A stretch of DNA of 64,000 bases. It comes from Acinetobacter lwoffii (GTDB lineage Bacteria; Pseudomonadota; Gammaproteobacteria; Pseudomonadales; Moraxellaceae). This document shows, piece after piece, positions 46,634-56,062 of the stretch. Each line of letters opens with the position of its first letter. Position 1 is the first letter of the stretch. The notes under the pieces are model-generated. The model was not told where the DNA came from. It saw nothing but the letters and a program-made list of their open reading frames with translations, and did not search any database. The position numbers and the translations under genes were made by a program. The stretch is taken from NCBI RefSeq assembly GCF_019048525.1, contig NZ_CP077369.1:1178001-1242000 (forward strand), read 5' to 3'.

Positions 46634-48808
46634 TTAGCGAATCCGTTTCCAGATCGTGACTTGTGACAGGGTATGTTGATACTTTCTGGCCGTTTCTCGA
46701 ATCACAAAAGGCACATCTTGGGGTTCGGCCACCAATTCAAAGTGCTGGGTTAAAATGTTGGAAATACCAGCCAAAGTCGTGATCTTTTCCCCATCCTGCT
46801 GAAAACCGCCCAGCCATTCGCTACGCGCCGTATGTTCTTCCAGCCAGGTATAGGGCGAACTCAGCATTAAAATTCCACCTATATTGATACGTTTATGAAT
46901 CTGCAATAAAAAGTCTTTCGGATGATGCAGCCGGTCAATCAGGTTCGCTGCCAGAATAAAATCATAGTCGCTAAAATGTGCTTTCAGGTTGCAGGCATCG
47001 GCCTGAAAAAATTCCGTTTTTGACGCAAACTGTTCCAAAGCGACATCTTCAAGTGAACAGCTTTTTTCTTCGCTTAATTCACCTTCTAGCGGCAGCTGAT
47101 AACGTACCATATTGCCTTGAGCCAAATAGACTGCCTGCTGGATAAAACGTGCTGAGAAGTCCAGACCGGTCACCTGATCAAAATAGTGTGCCAGTTCAAA
47201 GCTGGCGCGGCCGGTAGCACAGCCAATATCTAAGGCACGATGACATGGCACTTGCTGAAAATAGGGTTGTGCCAGATCGACCAGTGTTTTGGCAAAATTA
47301 GCGATACCAAAATATTCGGGGCCGTACTGGAATTCCAGATATTGGGAGACCAGCTGGTCGCTTTCATAGTTCGAAGGGAAATGTTGCAGTGCCTGATCAG
47401 AGGCGACGTAGCGAAAACCAGCGTGCTGAAAGAAATGCCGTCTGAAGGCGTAGCGGGAACTATATAAAGCTTCATTGCCCGCCGAAATCCAGGAGCCACC
47501 TTTCATCAGGTTATGGCGACCGTCAAAGGTTGGTGTACTGAAATCATCATAAAGCGGATGCACCTGAAAACCCTGAAATGGATAGATCGGAGTTTCAGTC
47601 CACTGCCAGACATTGCCCTGAATATCATAAAAATCGCCCTGCTTGAAATGATCGACCGGACAGGAGCTGGTGCCGTATTTCAACTCGATATTGGCCTGTT
47701 CAGGGCTCGGTAAATCTGAATCCAGATCGGAAACTGCATACAGGCGATACCATTCATCTTCAGTCGGCAAGCGAATGGTTTTTCCCAGCAGTTGGGATTT
47801 CCACTGACAAAAGGCCTTGGCTTCATGATAATTCACTTCTACCGGCCAGTCCCAAGGCATCGGCACTTCTTCTAGCATCAATCGCAGTGACCAGCCTAAT
47901 TCAGTTTTGCGCCAGAAACAGGGATGAGCAGCTTGTGAAAATTGCAGCCAGCCTAGACCTTCTTCACTCCAGTAGTGTTCGGTCTGATAGCCATCAGCTT
48001 CGACAAAGGCCAGAAATTCCTGATTCGATACCAGATATTTGGAGGCTGCAAAAGCTGCAACCTCGGCTTCATGCCGGCCGTATTCATTGTCCCAGCCATA
48101 AAATGGATGGTTAAAATCTTTCTGTAAATGCACTTTGCCTTCCGGCACATCCAGCAAAATATTATCCGGGGCCATGCCGGTAATAATATTGGCACGCCAT
48201 TGCGGATGCTGGCGTACATGTTCCAAAGCATGCTGGCGGATCAGCACAGAAGAAGTTTCCAGATGGATCCGTTCATGTTCGATGTCCATGATGATGGTCC
48301 ACCAAGGGTTTTGCCAGTTTAAGGGTAGAGTTAGCGGAGCATGTTCAAGGATGTTCAGGATCAGGGCGCGTACCTGATGCCGATAATCACGGACTTCCTG
48401 CACACTGGGCCAGTCATAGTGCACTTCATCCAGGTCATCCCAGCTCATCTCGTCTACACCGATCGCGAAGATACTTTCAAAATGCGGATTTACGCGTTCG
48501 CTAATTAGCTTGCTGAGCAGCAGTTTATTGACAAAAAAAGTGGCGGTATGGGCAAAATAAAAAATTAGCGGATGACGTAAAGTAATCGGCTTGATGAAAA
48601 ATGCATCTTCATGTTTGAGGCATTCAAACAGTTGTTCATAGGTGTCAAAGGTGTTCAGGAAATATTCGCGCAGGCAGTGCCGGGCAGTCTGTTCATCGGC
48701 AAAATCAAGTGCCGGCGTGGGCAGCAGCATCGGTTTGGCCGAAAGCCACAGGCTGCTTGTATTGGTTTTATCTTGAGAGTGGGATTTTAAGGGAGAATCG
48801 AGCTGCAT
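46634..48808 (-). CDS. ovoA: OvoA: 5-histidylcysteine sulfoxide synthase with C-terminal methyltransferase
   Basis: 724 residues, three parts. A DinB-like N-terminal domain (about 30-200) with the non-heme iron motif H178-x3-H182-x-E184 (HERIHLE), a sulfatase-modifying-factor (FGE-like) domain about 200-460 with KGGSWISAGNEALYSSRYAFRR, and a class I methyltransferase from about 540 with RALDIGCATGRASFELA. Fused OvoA couples histidine and cysteine with oxygen, and the methyltransferase N1-methylates the thiol-histidine to ovothiol A. The methyltransferase has the glycine-rich SAM motif, so both steps may be present. No ovothiol-related gene is adjacent except a LysR regulator. Confidence 0.9.
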   Translation of the reverse strand: MQLDSPLKSHSQDKTNTSSLWLSAKPMLLPTPALDFADEQTARHCLREYFLNTFDTYEQLFECLKHEDAFFIKPITLRHPLIFYFAHTATFFVNKLLLSKLISERVNPHFESIFAIGVDEMSWDDLDEVHYDWPSVQEVRDYRHQVRALILNILEHAPLTLPLNWQNPWWTIIMDIEHERIHLETSSVLIRQHALEHVRQHPQWRANIITGMAPDNILLDVPEGKVHLQKDFNHPFYGWDNEYGRHEAEVAAFAASKYLVSNQEFLAFVEADGYQTEHYWSEEGLGWLQFSQAAHPCFWRKTELGWSLRLMLEEVPMPWDWPVEVNYHEAKAFCQWKSQLLGKTIRLPTEDEWYRLYAVSDLDSDLPSPEQANIELKYGTSSCPVDHFKQGDFYDIQGNVWQWTETPIYPFQGFQVHPLYDDFSTPTFDGRHNLMKGGSWISAGNEALYSSRYAFRRHFFQHAGFRYVASDQALQHFPSNYESDQLVSQYLEFQYGPEYFGIANFAKTLVDLAQPYFQQVPCHRALDIGCATGRASFELAHYFDQVTGLDFSARFIQQAVYLAQGNMVRYQLPLEGELSEEKSCSLEDVALEQFASKTEFFQADACNLKAHFSDYDFILAANLIDRLHHPKDFLLQIHKRINIGGILMLSSPYTWLEEHTARSEWLGGFQQDGEKITTLAGISNILTQHFELVAEPQDVPFVIRETARKYQHTLSQVTIWKRIR

Positions 48809-48915
48809 CCGTCAGGCTCCATCGAATAGTTTTAAGCATTCCTCTGCACTGCAAAAGAATGGAATTGTCTTAAAAATACTCGAAAGATATCGCCAGATGG
48901 GGTGTATTTAGGTAA

Positions 48916-48945
48916 CAAAATGCTGCACCGTTTTGGATGCAGCAT
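48916..48945 (-). terminator. Terminator of the LysR gene
   Basis: ATGCTGCA/TGCAGCAT, eight perfect base pairs, followed on the minus strand by TTTTGTT. About 15 bases after the stop codon. Confidence 0.75.
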
Positions 48946-48958
48946 GTTCAGGAACGGC

Positions 48959-49834
48959 TTAAATAGACAGCGAGGCACCCTGCATGAGCTGAACCAGAGC
49001 CTGAGCTGCTTTGGACTGAGTACGACCGGGATGCCAGACCATGCCCAAACGACGGTTCATTTCCAGATTAATATCCAGCTGGTGCAGGTCATGATTGACC
49101 AAAGTTTTTGGCAGTACCGACCAGCCTAAGCCAATCGATACCAGCATCCGGATCGATTCCAGCGGATTGTTACTCATACTGACTTTCGGTTTGATGCCCT
49201 GTTTCTCAAATTCGGCCAAAGTAATTTGCGAGGTATAGGTCTGTGATGAGGGCAACAGGCTTGGATAGTCGAGCAAATCTTCCAGACACAGATTTTTTTG
49301 CTGCGCCAGCGGATGAAACGGTGCCACCACAAAGACTAGAGGATCATTCCAAATAGTCACATAATTCAGACGCGCATCACCCCGTGGCGGCAAGGTTAAA
49401 AATGCCAGTTCCAGATCGCCGGCAATCACTTGTTCATGCGCCTGCTCGGAATCGACAAAATGCACATCCAGAGTCACGTCAGGATATTCCTGAACATAAC
49501 GGCGCAAATGACTCGGCAGATGATGCAGGCCAATATGATGACTGGTACCAATTTTTAGTTTGCCCTGTACCTGACCCTGTTCATGGCTCAAGGTATAATG
49601 AATATCACCGAGTTCATTCAGCCAGTTTTTCACTTTAGGCAACAGAGAGTGCGCCGCGTGGGTGGCCTGTACACCACGTCCGGCAGATTCAAACAGCTTG
49701 ACCCCAAAGTATTCTTCCAGACTGTGAATACGTTTGGTGACAGCAGGCTGGGTAATGAAGAGCTGATCTGCGGCCAGAGAAATCGAACCGGTTTCCATGA
49801 CTTTTACGAAGGCTTCAAAGGCTGCGAGATTCAT
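48959..49834 (-). CDS. LysR-family transcriptional regulator
   Basis: 291 residues from the ATG at 49834 with AGGTGG upstream; an earlier GTG is less likely. N-terminal HTH (AAFEAFVKVMETGSISLAADQLFITQPAVTKRIHSLE) and an effector-binding domain. It lies upstream of ovoA on the same strand with a 150-base gap and its own terminator, so control of ovoA is only a guess. The regulated genes cannot be named. Confidence 0.88.
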   Translation of the reverse strand: MNLAAFEAFVKVMETGSISLAADQLFITQPAVTKRIHSLEEYFGVKLFESAGRGVQATHAAHSLLPKVKNWLNELGDIHYTLSHEQGQVQGKLKIGTSHHIGLHHLPSHLRRYVQEYPDVTLDVHFVDSEQAHEQVIAGDLELAFLTLPPRGDARLNYVTIWNDPLVFVVAPFHPLAQQKNLCLEDLLDYPSLLPSSQTYTSQITLAEFEKQGIKPKVSMSNNPLESIRMLVSIGLGWSVLPKTLVNHDLHQLDINLEMNRRLGMVWHPGRTQSKAAQALVQLMQGASLSI

Positions 49835-49971
49835 CTTAACCACCTATAAAGAATTTTTATGTGTAAATATATTATTGTTATATTTTAAGAATAAATCAAA
49901 GCAAAATTAGCTCATCTATGTTGCAGTGCTGAATTACTATACATTTTCAAAGCCTTGGCATTTTTAAAACT

Positions 49972-50001
49972 AAAAAAGACCACCTATAAAGGTAGTCTTT
50001 T
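49972..50001 (-). terminator. Terminator of the DUF2061 gene
   Basis: AAAGAC-ACCT arms with one mismatch and an AT loop, flanked by A and T runs on both sides. Confidence 0.75.
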
Positions 50002-50024
50002 ATCAGGAACCTCGACCGAAGAGT

Positions 50025-50261
50025 TTAGACGGTAATGTCCTCATTCTGCTGTTGGTTATTACGCTCCCAGATTTTTTCATGGAAGAAGAAAGCCACTGCC
50101 TGTACCGTTGGTTCTAATAAACTCAAGGCAATCGCCATCGTCAGACTGCCAGTCACCAAATAACCCACAATCATCGCTACGGTAATATGCATAATGTAGT
50201 AGCTGAAAGTCTTTTTAAACATGCGCTGGTTATTGTCTACAAAGCGTTGAATATGTGCCAT
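50025..50261 (-). CDS. DUF2061 family small membrane protein
   Basis: 78 residues from the ATG at 50261 (GAGGA seven to eight bases upstream). Two transmembrane helices with the family pattern: KTFSYYIMHITVAMIVGYLVTGSL, and SLLEPTVQAVAFFFHEKIWER. Function unknown. A Fur-box-like sequence lies about 40-60 bases upstream, suggesting iron control. Confidence 0.85.
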   Translation of the reverse strand: MAHIQRFVDNNQRMFKKTFSYYIMHITVAMIVGYLVTGSLTMAIALSLLEPTVQAVAFFFHEKIWERNNQQQNEDITV

Positions 50262-50300
50262 GTCGAAGTTCCTCAAAATCATCATCTCTGTCGATGAAGA

Positions 50301-50319
50301 AATAATAATAATTCTCATT
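50301..50319 (-). promoter_or_regulatory. Candidate Fur box upstream of the DUF2061 gene
   Basis: AATAATAATAATTCTCATT agrees at 13 of 19 positions with the GATAATGATAATCATTATC consensus by eye, and repeats the AATAAT hexamer. It sits just upstream of the minus-strand gene start. Confidence 0.4.
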
Positions 50320-50522
50320 TAATTTGTAAAAACGAATATTTTTAATAAATTAATCGGAAAATTAGATTGATGAAAATAAAGTGAAAGTCTGATTTGATTC
50401 AGCTTTTAAAAGATTCCAAAAAGTTTTTTAACTGATAAAAATGATAAATTAGATTTATGTGATTGCAGCGATATAATCAAAATCAGAGAAAGAATTTACC
50501 CAGTCCAGTGGAGTACATCGAC

Positions 50523-51956
50523 ATGGCAGGCGCAACCCAAACAGCAAAAACATTATATGACAAATTGTGGGACGACCATTTAGTAACGCAACGTGATGAT
50601 GGTTCTGCCTTACTGTACATCGACCGTCACTTATTACATGAAGTGACTTCTCCACAGGCCTTTGAAGGTTTGCAACTGGCCGGGCGCCAGCCATGGCGTT
50701 TAAGCGCGAATATTGCCACACCGGATCATAACGTACCGACCTCGAAAAAAGAGCGTGAGCAGGGTGTTGCCGGAATTGAAGATGAAACCTCGCGCATCCA
50801 GGTGCAAACTTTGGATGACAACTGCAAGACCTTTAATATTGTTGAATTTGATATTAATGATATCCGTCAGGGCATCGCGCATGTGGTCGGGCCGGAGCAA
50901 GGCTTGACCTTACCGGGCATGACGGTGGTGTGTGGTGACTCGCATACTGCAACACACGGTGCTTTTGGCTGTTTGGCGCATGGGATCGGGACATCAGAAG
51001 TTGAACATGTATTGGCGACCCAATGCCTGGTTCAAAAGAAGATGAAAAACATGTTGGTGCGCGTTGACGGAAAATTAGGTCAGGGCGTGACACCGAAAGA
51101 TGTGGTCTTGGCGATTATCGGCAAGATTGGTACGGCAGGTGGTACAGGTCACGCGATTGAATTCGGTGGTCAGGTGTTCCGTGATATGTCGATCGAAGGC
51201 CGTATGACGGTATGTAATATGGCGATCGAAGGCGGTGCCCGTGTAGGGATGGTTGCTGTCGATGACAAGACTATTGAATACGTGAAAAACCGTCCATATG
51301 CACCGAAAGGCGAGCAGTGGGATCAAGCTATTGCTTACTGGAATACCTTGCATTCTGATGAAGGCGCGCACTTCGATACCGTTGTGGTCTTGCAAGGTGA
51401 AGAGATTGAGCCACAAGTATCTTGGGGTACTTCTCCTGAAATGGTGATTCCAGTCTCTCAAGCAGTTCCAACGTTGGAACAGGCGAAAGATGACGTACAG
51501 CGCAATGACTGGACACGTGCTTATCAATATATGGGCTTAACTGCCGGTCAGGCCTTGGCTGAGATTCAGCTGGATCGTGTCTTTATCGGTTCGTGCACCA
51601 ACTCACGTATTGAAGATATCCGTGCAGCGGCTGAAGTGGCGAAAGGCAAGAAGGTGGCATCCACCATTAAACAGGCGATGGTCGTTCCAGGTTCTGGTTT
51701 GGTGAAAGCACAAGCTGAAGCGGAAGGTTTAGATAAAATCCTGATCGAAGCGGGCTTTGAATGGCGTGAACCAGGCTGCTCTATGTGTTTGGCAATGAAT
51801 GCTGACAAATTGCAACCAGGCGAGCACTGTGCTTCAACATCGAACCGTAACTTTGAAGGTCGTCAGGGCAATGGCGGTCGTACCCACTTGGTGAGCCCCG
51901 CAATGGCAGCGGCAGCGGCAATTGCTGGTCACTTTGTTGATGTTCGTTCATTCTAG
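50523..51956 (+). CDS. leuC: 3-isopropylmalate dehydratase large subunit
   Basis: 477 residues from the ATG at 50523 (GGAGT upstream; an earlier ATG 60 bases upstream has no support). Aconitase fold with the three cluster Cys residues in [11 protein letters not shown] and GCSMCLAMN. Isomerises 2- to 3-isopropylmalate with LeuD in leucine synthesis. Followed by a REP-like repeat before leuD, so the two are unusually spaced. Confidence 0.96.
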   Translation: MAGATQTAKTLYDKLWDDHLVTQRDDGSALLYIDRHLLHEVTSPQAFEGLQLAGRQPWRLSANIATPDHNVPTSKKEREQGVAGIEDETSRIQVQTLDDNCKTFNIVEFDINDIRQGIAHVVGPEQGLTLPGMTVVCGDSHTATHGAFGCLAHGIGTSEVEHVLATQCLVQKKMKNMLVRVDGKLGQGVTPKDVVLAIIGKIGTAGGTGHAIEFGGQVFRDMSIEGRMTVCNMAIEGGARVGMVAVDDKTIEYVKNRPYAPKGEQWDQAIAYWNTLHSDEGAHFDTVVVLQGEEIEPQVSWGTSPEMVIPVSQAVPTLEQAKDDVQRNDWTRAYQYMGLTAGQALAEIQLDRVFIGSCTNSRIEDIRAAAEVAKGKKVASTIKQAMVVPGSGLVKAQAEAEGLDKILIEAGFEWREPGCSMCLAMNADKLQPGEHCASTSNRNFEGRQGNGGRTHLVSPAMAAAAAIAGHFVDVRSF

Positions 51957-51960
51957 TTTA

Positions 51961-52032
51961 AGCCCTCATCCCGACCTTCTCCCAGAGGGAGAAGGAGTTC
52001 CCTCTCTTTGTAGGAGAGGGGTAGGGAGAGGT
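51961..52032. repeat. REP-like intergenic repeat, locus B (between leuC and leuD)
   Basis: Two hairpins, CCTTCTCCC-AGA-GGGAGAAGG and CCCTCTC-TTTGTAG-GAGAGGG, around a central AGTTCC, bounded by CCCTCATCCCGACC at the left and GGGGTAGGGAGAGG at the right. Confidence 0.8.
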
Positions 52033-52055
52033 TACGAATTCGTTGGGAAATAAAT

Positions 52056-52706
52056 ATGAAAGCTTATACCGTTGAACAAGGTATCGTTGCACCTTTAGAC
52101 CGTGCCAATGTCGATACCGATTTAATTATTCCAAAACAGTTTTTGAAATCGATCAAACGTACCGGTTTTGGTGAAAATTTATTTGATGAATTGCGTTACT
52201 TGGATGAAGGTTATCCAGGTCAGGACAATTCAGTTCGTCCGATCAATCCGGACTTTGTCTTGAACCAGCCACGTTATCAGGGCGCATCTATTTTAATTTC
52301 ACGTGCCAACTTTGGTTGTGGTTCTAGCCGTGAACATGCGCCGTGGGCCTTGAGCGAATATGGTTTGCGTACCGTGATTGCGCCAAGCTTTGCTGATATT
52401 TTCTTTAATAACTGTTTTAAAAACGGTATGTTGCCTGTGATTTTGGCTGAAGATATTGTTGAGCAGTTATTTAAGGAATGTGCGGAAGATGAAGGTTATC
52501 AACTGACCATTGACTTGCAAGCACAAGAAGTTCGTACCCCTACGGGTGAAAGCTTTAAGTTTGAAGTCGATCCATTTCGCAAGCATTGCCTGTTAAATGG
52601 TCTGGATGATATTGGCTTAACTTTGCAGGTGGCGGATGATATTCGTGCCTATGAAGAAAAAACCAAACAATCGCGTCCTTGGGTATTTGCCGAAATTCAT
52701 GGATAA
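52056..52706 (+). CDS. leuD: 3-isopropylmalate dehydratase small subunit
   Basis: 216 residues, usual length. [26 protein letters not shown] and the [11 protein letters not shown] swivel-domain motif that carries the substrate-binding loop are clear. Partner of LeuC. AAATAAAT precedes the ATG, with no strong Shine-Dalgarno, and the repeat directly upstream may form mRNA structure. A small lipoprotein gene follows before leuB. Confidence 0.96.
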   Translation: MKAYTVEQGIVAPLDRANVDTDLIIPKQFLKSIKRTGFGENLFDELRYLDEGYPGQDNSVRPINPDFVLNQPRYQGASILISRANFGCGSSREHAPWALSEYGLRTVIAPSFADIFFNNCFKNGMLPVILAEDIVEQLFKECAEDEGYQLTIDLQAQEVRTPTGESFKFEVDPFRKHCLLNGLDDIGLTLQVADDIRAYEEKTKQSRPWVFAEIHG

Positions 52707-52793
52707 ATCAGTAAAAATTGTCATGGCATGACTGCGATGCCCTTGCTAATATCGGAAGATTATTGAGTTTTTTGATTAGGTAAGACAGACATT

Positions 52794-53357
52794 ATGGCGA
52801 ATTATTGGAAACAGTGGCTTGCTTTAAGTTCAGTATCGGTGCTGTTGACTGCATGTCAAAGCATCGACACGATGAAACTCAAACATGCCAAAGAAAATAC
52901 TGAGAGCAAAAGCAATGCCCTGATCTACTGTACAGGGACGCCAGATTGCCAGTTCGAACGCTTCAATCAGACCATTATTGTCAACGCCGACAATGGCCGC
53001 ATCAGTGATGAGGCGCTGAAGCAGAAACTGGTGCGCTTGCAGGCCAAAAATTTAAATCAGGCCAATCCGATTTATTTATCTGTGCCGGCAGGACAGCATG
53101 AACTGGTCGTGCGTTTTTATCCGATCAGTAAGGATAAAGCGGAAACTTTACATGTATTCCATCGTTTTCAGGCCAATAACCGCTATAGCTTAAAAATGTT
53201 TCGTGACCGTAGTGCGCGTAGCAGCAGTTTATTAAATTCTTCGGCGCCGGATCCGCTTTGCGTAGATCTGGTACAAGAGCAAAAAACCATTCGTCGTTTT
53301 TGCAAACCCTATAATGCAGTCACCGGGATTGCAGAGTTTGTAGAAAAGAAAATTTAA
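52794..53357 (+). CDS. Putative lipoprotein between leuD and leuB
   Basis: 187 residues. Signal sequence with lipobox LTAC at Cys21, then a hydrophilic mature part with several Cys residues (YCTGTPDC, DPLCVDL, RRFCKPYN). Not a known leucine-pathway protein. It is embedded in the leu operon by position, with a 42-base gap to leuB, so it is probably co-transcribed. No family recognised. Confidence 0.75.
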   Translation: MANYWKQWLALSSVSVLLTACQSIDTMKLKHAKENTESKSNALIYCTGTPDCQFERFNQTIIVNADNGRISDEALKQKLVRLQAKNLNQANPIYLSVPAGQHELVVRFYPISKDKAETLHVFHRFQANNRYSLKMFRDRSARSSSLLNSSAPDPLCVDLVQEQKTIRRFCKPYNAVTGIAEFVEKKI

Positions 53358-53399
53358 CCTCTGTCAGGTCTGAATCTGACGTTTTAAACGGAAAATCTC

Positions 53400-54479
53400 A
53401 TGTCTAAACAAATTTTGATTTTAGCTGGTGACGGCATCGGCCCTGAAATTGTAAAAGCCGCAGAGCAAGTACTCACACGCGTAAATGAAAAATTTAATCT
53501 CGATTTGACATGGGAACAGGGCTTACTCGGTGGTGCAGCCATTGATGCACATGGTTCACCGTATCCTGAAGTGACCTCTGAACAGGCTAAAAAAGCTGAT
53601 GCGATTTTACTCGGTGCCGTGGGCGGTCCAAAATGGGATACGATTGAGCGCTCAATTCGTCCGGAACGTGGTTTATTGAAATTGCGTAGTGAACTGAACC
53701 TGTTTGCTAACTTGCGTCCAGCCATTCTTTATCCGCAATTGGCTGATGCTTCAAGTTTAAAGCCTGAAATCGTAGCAGGTCTGGATATTCTGATTGTGCG
53801 TGAATTGACCGGTGGTATTTACTTCGGTCAGCCACGCGGTATCCGTGAACTGGAAAATGGCGAGAAACAAGGCTATAACACTGACGTTTATTCAGAATCT
53901 GAAATCAAGCGTATCGCCAAAGTCGCTTTTGAAATGGCCAACTTGCGCGGTGGTAAAGTATGTTCAGTGGATAAAGCCAACGTGCTTGAAGTAACTGAAC
54001 TGTGGAAACAGACAGTGACTGCGCTGAAAGATGCCGAATACCCTGAAATTAATTTATCGCATATGTATGTCGACAATGCCGCAATGCAACTGGTGCGTGC
54101 GCCAAAGCAGTTTGACGTGATTGTCACCTCGAATCTGTTCGGTGATATCCTGTCTGATGAAGCTGCGATGTTGACCGGTTCAATCGGCATGTTGCCATCG
54201 GCATCTCTGGATGAAAATGGCAAGGGCATGTATGAGCCTTGTCATGGTTCTGCACCAGATATCGCCGGTCAAAACCTGGCAAATCCATTAGCGACGATTC
54301 TTTCGGTGGCGATGATGTTGCGTTATACCTTCCGTGAAGAAGCGGCTGCTAAAGCGATTGAAGATGCAGTAGGTCAGGTCTTGGATCAAGGCTTGCGTAC
54401 GGCAGATATCATGTCTGAAGGCATGCAAAAAGTCGGTACGGTTGAAATGGGTCAAGCAGTCGTTGCTGCATTGAACTAA
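53400..54479 (+). CDS. leuB: 3-isopropylmalate dehydrogenase
   Basis: 359 residues. Typical start [14 protein letters not shown], substrate-binding [21 protein letters not shown], the metal-binding [18 protein letters not shown] and the [19 protein letters not shown] [15 protein letters not shown] segment. Oxidatively decarboxylates 3-isopropylmalate to 2-oxoisocaproate. Last of the leu genes; strong terminator follows. Confidence 0.97.
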   Translation: MSKQILILAGDGIGPEIVKAAEQVLTRVNEKFNLDLTWEQGLLGGAAIDAHGSPYPEVTSEQAKKADAILLGAVGGPKWDTIERSIRPERGLLKLRSELNLFANLRPAILYPQLADASSLKPEIVAGLDILIVRELTGGIYFGQPRGIRELENGEKQGYNTDVYSESEIKRIAKVAFEMANLRGGKVCSVDKANVLEVTELWKQTVTALKDAEYPEINLSHMYVDNAAMQLVRAPKQFDVIVTSNLFGDILSDEAAMLTGSIGMLPSASLDENGKGMYEPCHGSAPDIAGQNLANPLATILSVAMMLRYTFREEAAAKAIEDAVGQVLDQGLRTADIMSEGMQKVGTVEMGQAVVAALN

Positions 54480-54493
54480 GCCTGTTTTGATTC

Positions 54494-54524
54494 AAAAAAA
54501 CGCAGCCTTGAGCTGCGTTTTTTT
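54494..54524 (+). terminator. Terminator of leuB
   Basis: AAAAAACGCAGC-CTTGA-GCTGCGTTTTTTT. Confidence 0.95.
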
Positions 54525-54552
54525 ATAATAGAAATTCCAAAGCTTAAACCCC

Positions 54553-54951
54553 TTAACAGGTTCGGCCTGTGGTGCGTACCGCGGTCGCAATATTATCTTT
54601 GAGTAAGAAGGTGATTTTACATTGCAATTTGACGTCGTAGCCGCCGGCAGGACTTACTGAGACAGGAATCGGTACAGTGCCTGTCCCTGTGGCAGGAAAC
54701 TGCGCTACAGGCAAAGGAATGGTAATGGGGCGTTGTACCACATAGCTTAATTGCTTGGCGCTGCGTTCAGGCCCACTGATCTGCTGGTAACCTAAACGTT
54801 TTAGATCCAAAGTTTGATCGATCAGTTGGCTGCTTTGCCCAATGAACTGTTGTAAATAGGCATCACACTGTGCAGTCGTTGAGGAGGTGGTGGTGCATGC
54901 ACTAAGCAAACCCAAGGCTGTGCAGCATGCTAAAATCAGTGTGAACTTCAT
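54553..54951 (-). CDS. Small putative lipoprotein, paralogue of 55096-55476
   Basis: 132 residues. Lipobox LSAC at Cys19; mature part ends in RTTGRTC. Shares the layout of its neighbour: central SYVVQRPITIPLP, a Pro-rich stretch, a GGYDVKLQCKITFLLKDNIATAV block and the terminal TGR(T/A)C. Cysteines in QC and at the C-terminus could pair. Function unknown. Confidence 0.75.
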   Translation of the reverse strand: MKFTLILACCTALGLLSACTTTSSTTAQCDAYLQQFIGQSSQLIDQTLDLKRLGYQQISGPERSAKQLSYVVQRPITIPLPVAQFPATGTGTVPIPVSVSPAGGYDVKLQCKITFLLKDNIATAVRTTGRTC

Positions 54952-55095
54952 GAGTTGTCCTCACACCAAATAAAATGAGTGTAAGCGCATTCCATGCAAA
55001 AATACTGTTGTGATTTGATACACGGTAGAAGTTTAGCGTGGTGAGGTTGATCCCTGATTTAATTAGATACAGGCTTTGAACTCGATGAGTACAGC

Positions 55096-55476
55096 TTAGC
55101 AAGCTCTACCGGTATAGCGGATGGCTTGAACAATTTCATTTTTTAGGTCAAACCAGATTTGGCATTTCATCTCAATGTTATAACCACCATTTGAGGGCAT
55201 CGGCATTGGTGCACCGATCGAGATACTCTGACTAATATTCGGCGTGGCCATCGGAATATTCATATCCCGAAAAATAGTGTAGCTGAGAGATTCTGCGGTT
55301 TGAATCGGTTGCTGGGAGGTCTTGAATCCCGTTGCGCGAAGATCAAGCTGGCTACGAACCTGTGCTGCAGTTTGACCCACATAAGGTTGTAGAGACTGAT
55401 GCAGATGCTGATTGCCGCCGGTAGCGCACGCAACGAGAAACAAGCTGGAAAGTAGGGGTAAGCATTTCATATTCAT
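55096..55476 (-). CDS. Small putative lipoprotein, paralogue of 54553-54951
   Basis: 126 residues. Lipobox LVAC at Cys17. Shared with its neighbour: LSYTIFRDMNIPM, Pro/Met-rich centre, GGYNIEMKCQIWFDLKNEIVQAI and C-terminal YTGRAC. The pair looks like an old tandem duplication. The ATG is preceded by an AAACAATG purine-poor region. Confidence 0.75.
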   Translation of the reverse strand: MNMKCLPLLSSLFLVACATGGNQHLHQSLQPYVGQTAAQVRSQLDLRATGFKTSQQPIQTAESLSYTIFRDMNIPMATPNISQSISIGAPMPMPSNGGYNIEMKCQIWFDLKNEIVQAIRYTGRAC

Positions 55477-55570
55477 TGTTTTTATACGTGTTGTTTTAAT
55501 TCAATGAATAGTTGTGAATTTATAGGCCTGTGTCAAATTATTTTATTGATTGATAAATAATTCAAGTAAT

Positions 55571-55595
55571 AAAAAAGCCACTAAAAGTGGCTTTT
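55571..55595 (-). terminator. Terminator of infA
   Basis: AAAAGCCACT-AAA-AGTGGCTTTT, flanked by A and T; on the minus strand just after the infA stop. Confidence 0.85.
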
Positions 55596-55609
55596 GCTTG
55601 CGCTAAAAC

Positions 55610-55831
55610 TTAGCGTGCACGATATGTGATACGACCTTTAGTCAAATCATAAGGTGTCATTTCAACCTTCACACTGTCGCCAGTCAAAATACGGATATAG
55701 TGTTTACGCATTTTACCAGAGATGTGGGCAATCACTTCGTGACCGTTCTCTAAACGTACACGGAACATAGTATTAGGAAGCGTCTCGGTGACAACGCCTT
55801 CGAACTCGATGAGTTCCTCTTTATTGGCCAT
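55610..55831 (-). CDS. infA: Translation initiation factor IF-1
   Basis: 73 residues, the usual length. OB fold: [49 protein letters not shown] in segments, with the conserved RKHYIRI and C-terminal [12 protein letters not shown]. Binds the 30S A site with IF2 and IF3. Monocistronic here, preceded by an AGG-containing leader. Confidence 0.98.
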   Translation of the reverse strand: MANKEELIEFEGVVTETLPNTMFRVRLENGHEVIAHISGKMRKHYIRILTGDSVKVEMTPYDLTKGRITYRAR

Positions 55832-56062
55832 AGCCTACCTGAATGAATAAATTGGAAAGGCGCAAATTATAGTCAATTTTTTTGCAAAATACAAGACGAA
55901 ACGGGCGTTAGACTGATCATCTGCCAGTAAAATAGGCGAACTGTCACGATAATTTTTTTAACTAAAAAGACACCTGTTTCTGTTGTCAGTTTGGTCAATC
56001 ACAGTTAATCTAAAATTAATCTTTTTAAGTATAAATGAAGTACATACAAGGAAGGCTTTTGA

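Noticed and set aside
51075..51527. A 150-codon minus-strand frame opposite leuC
   Set aside because: Shadow of leuC on the opposite strand, no start signal and His/Arg-rich composition.
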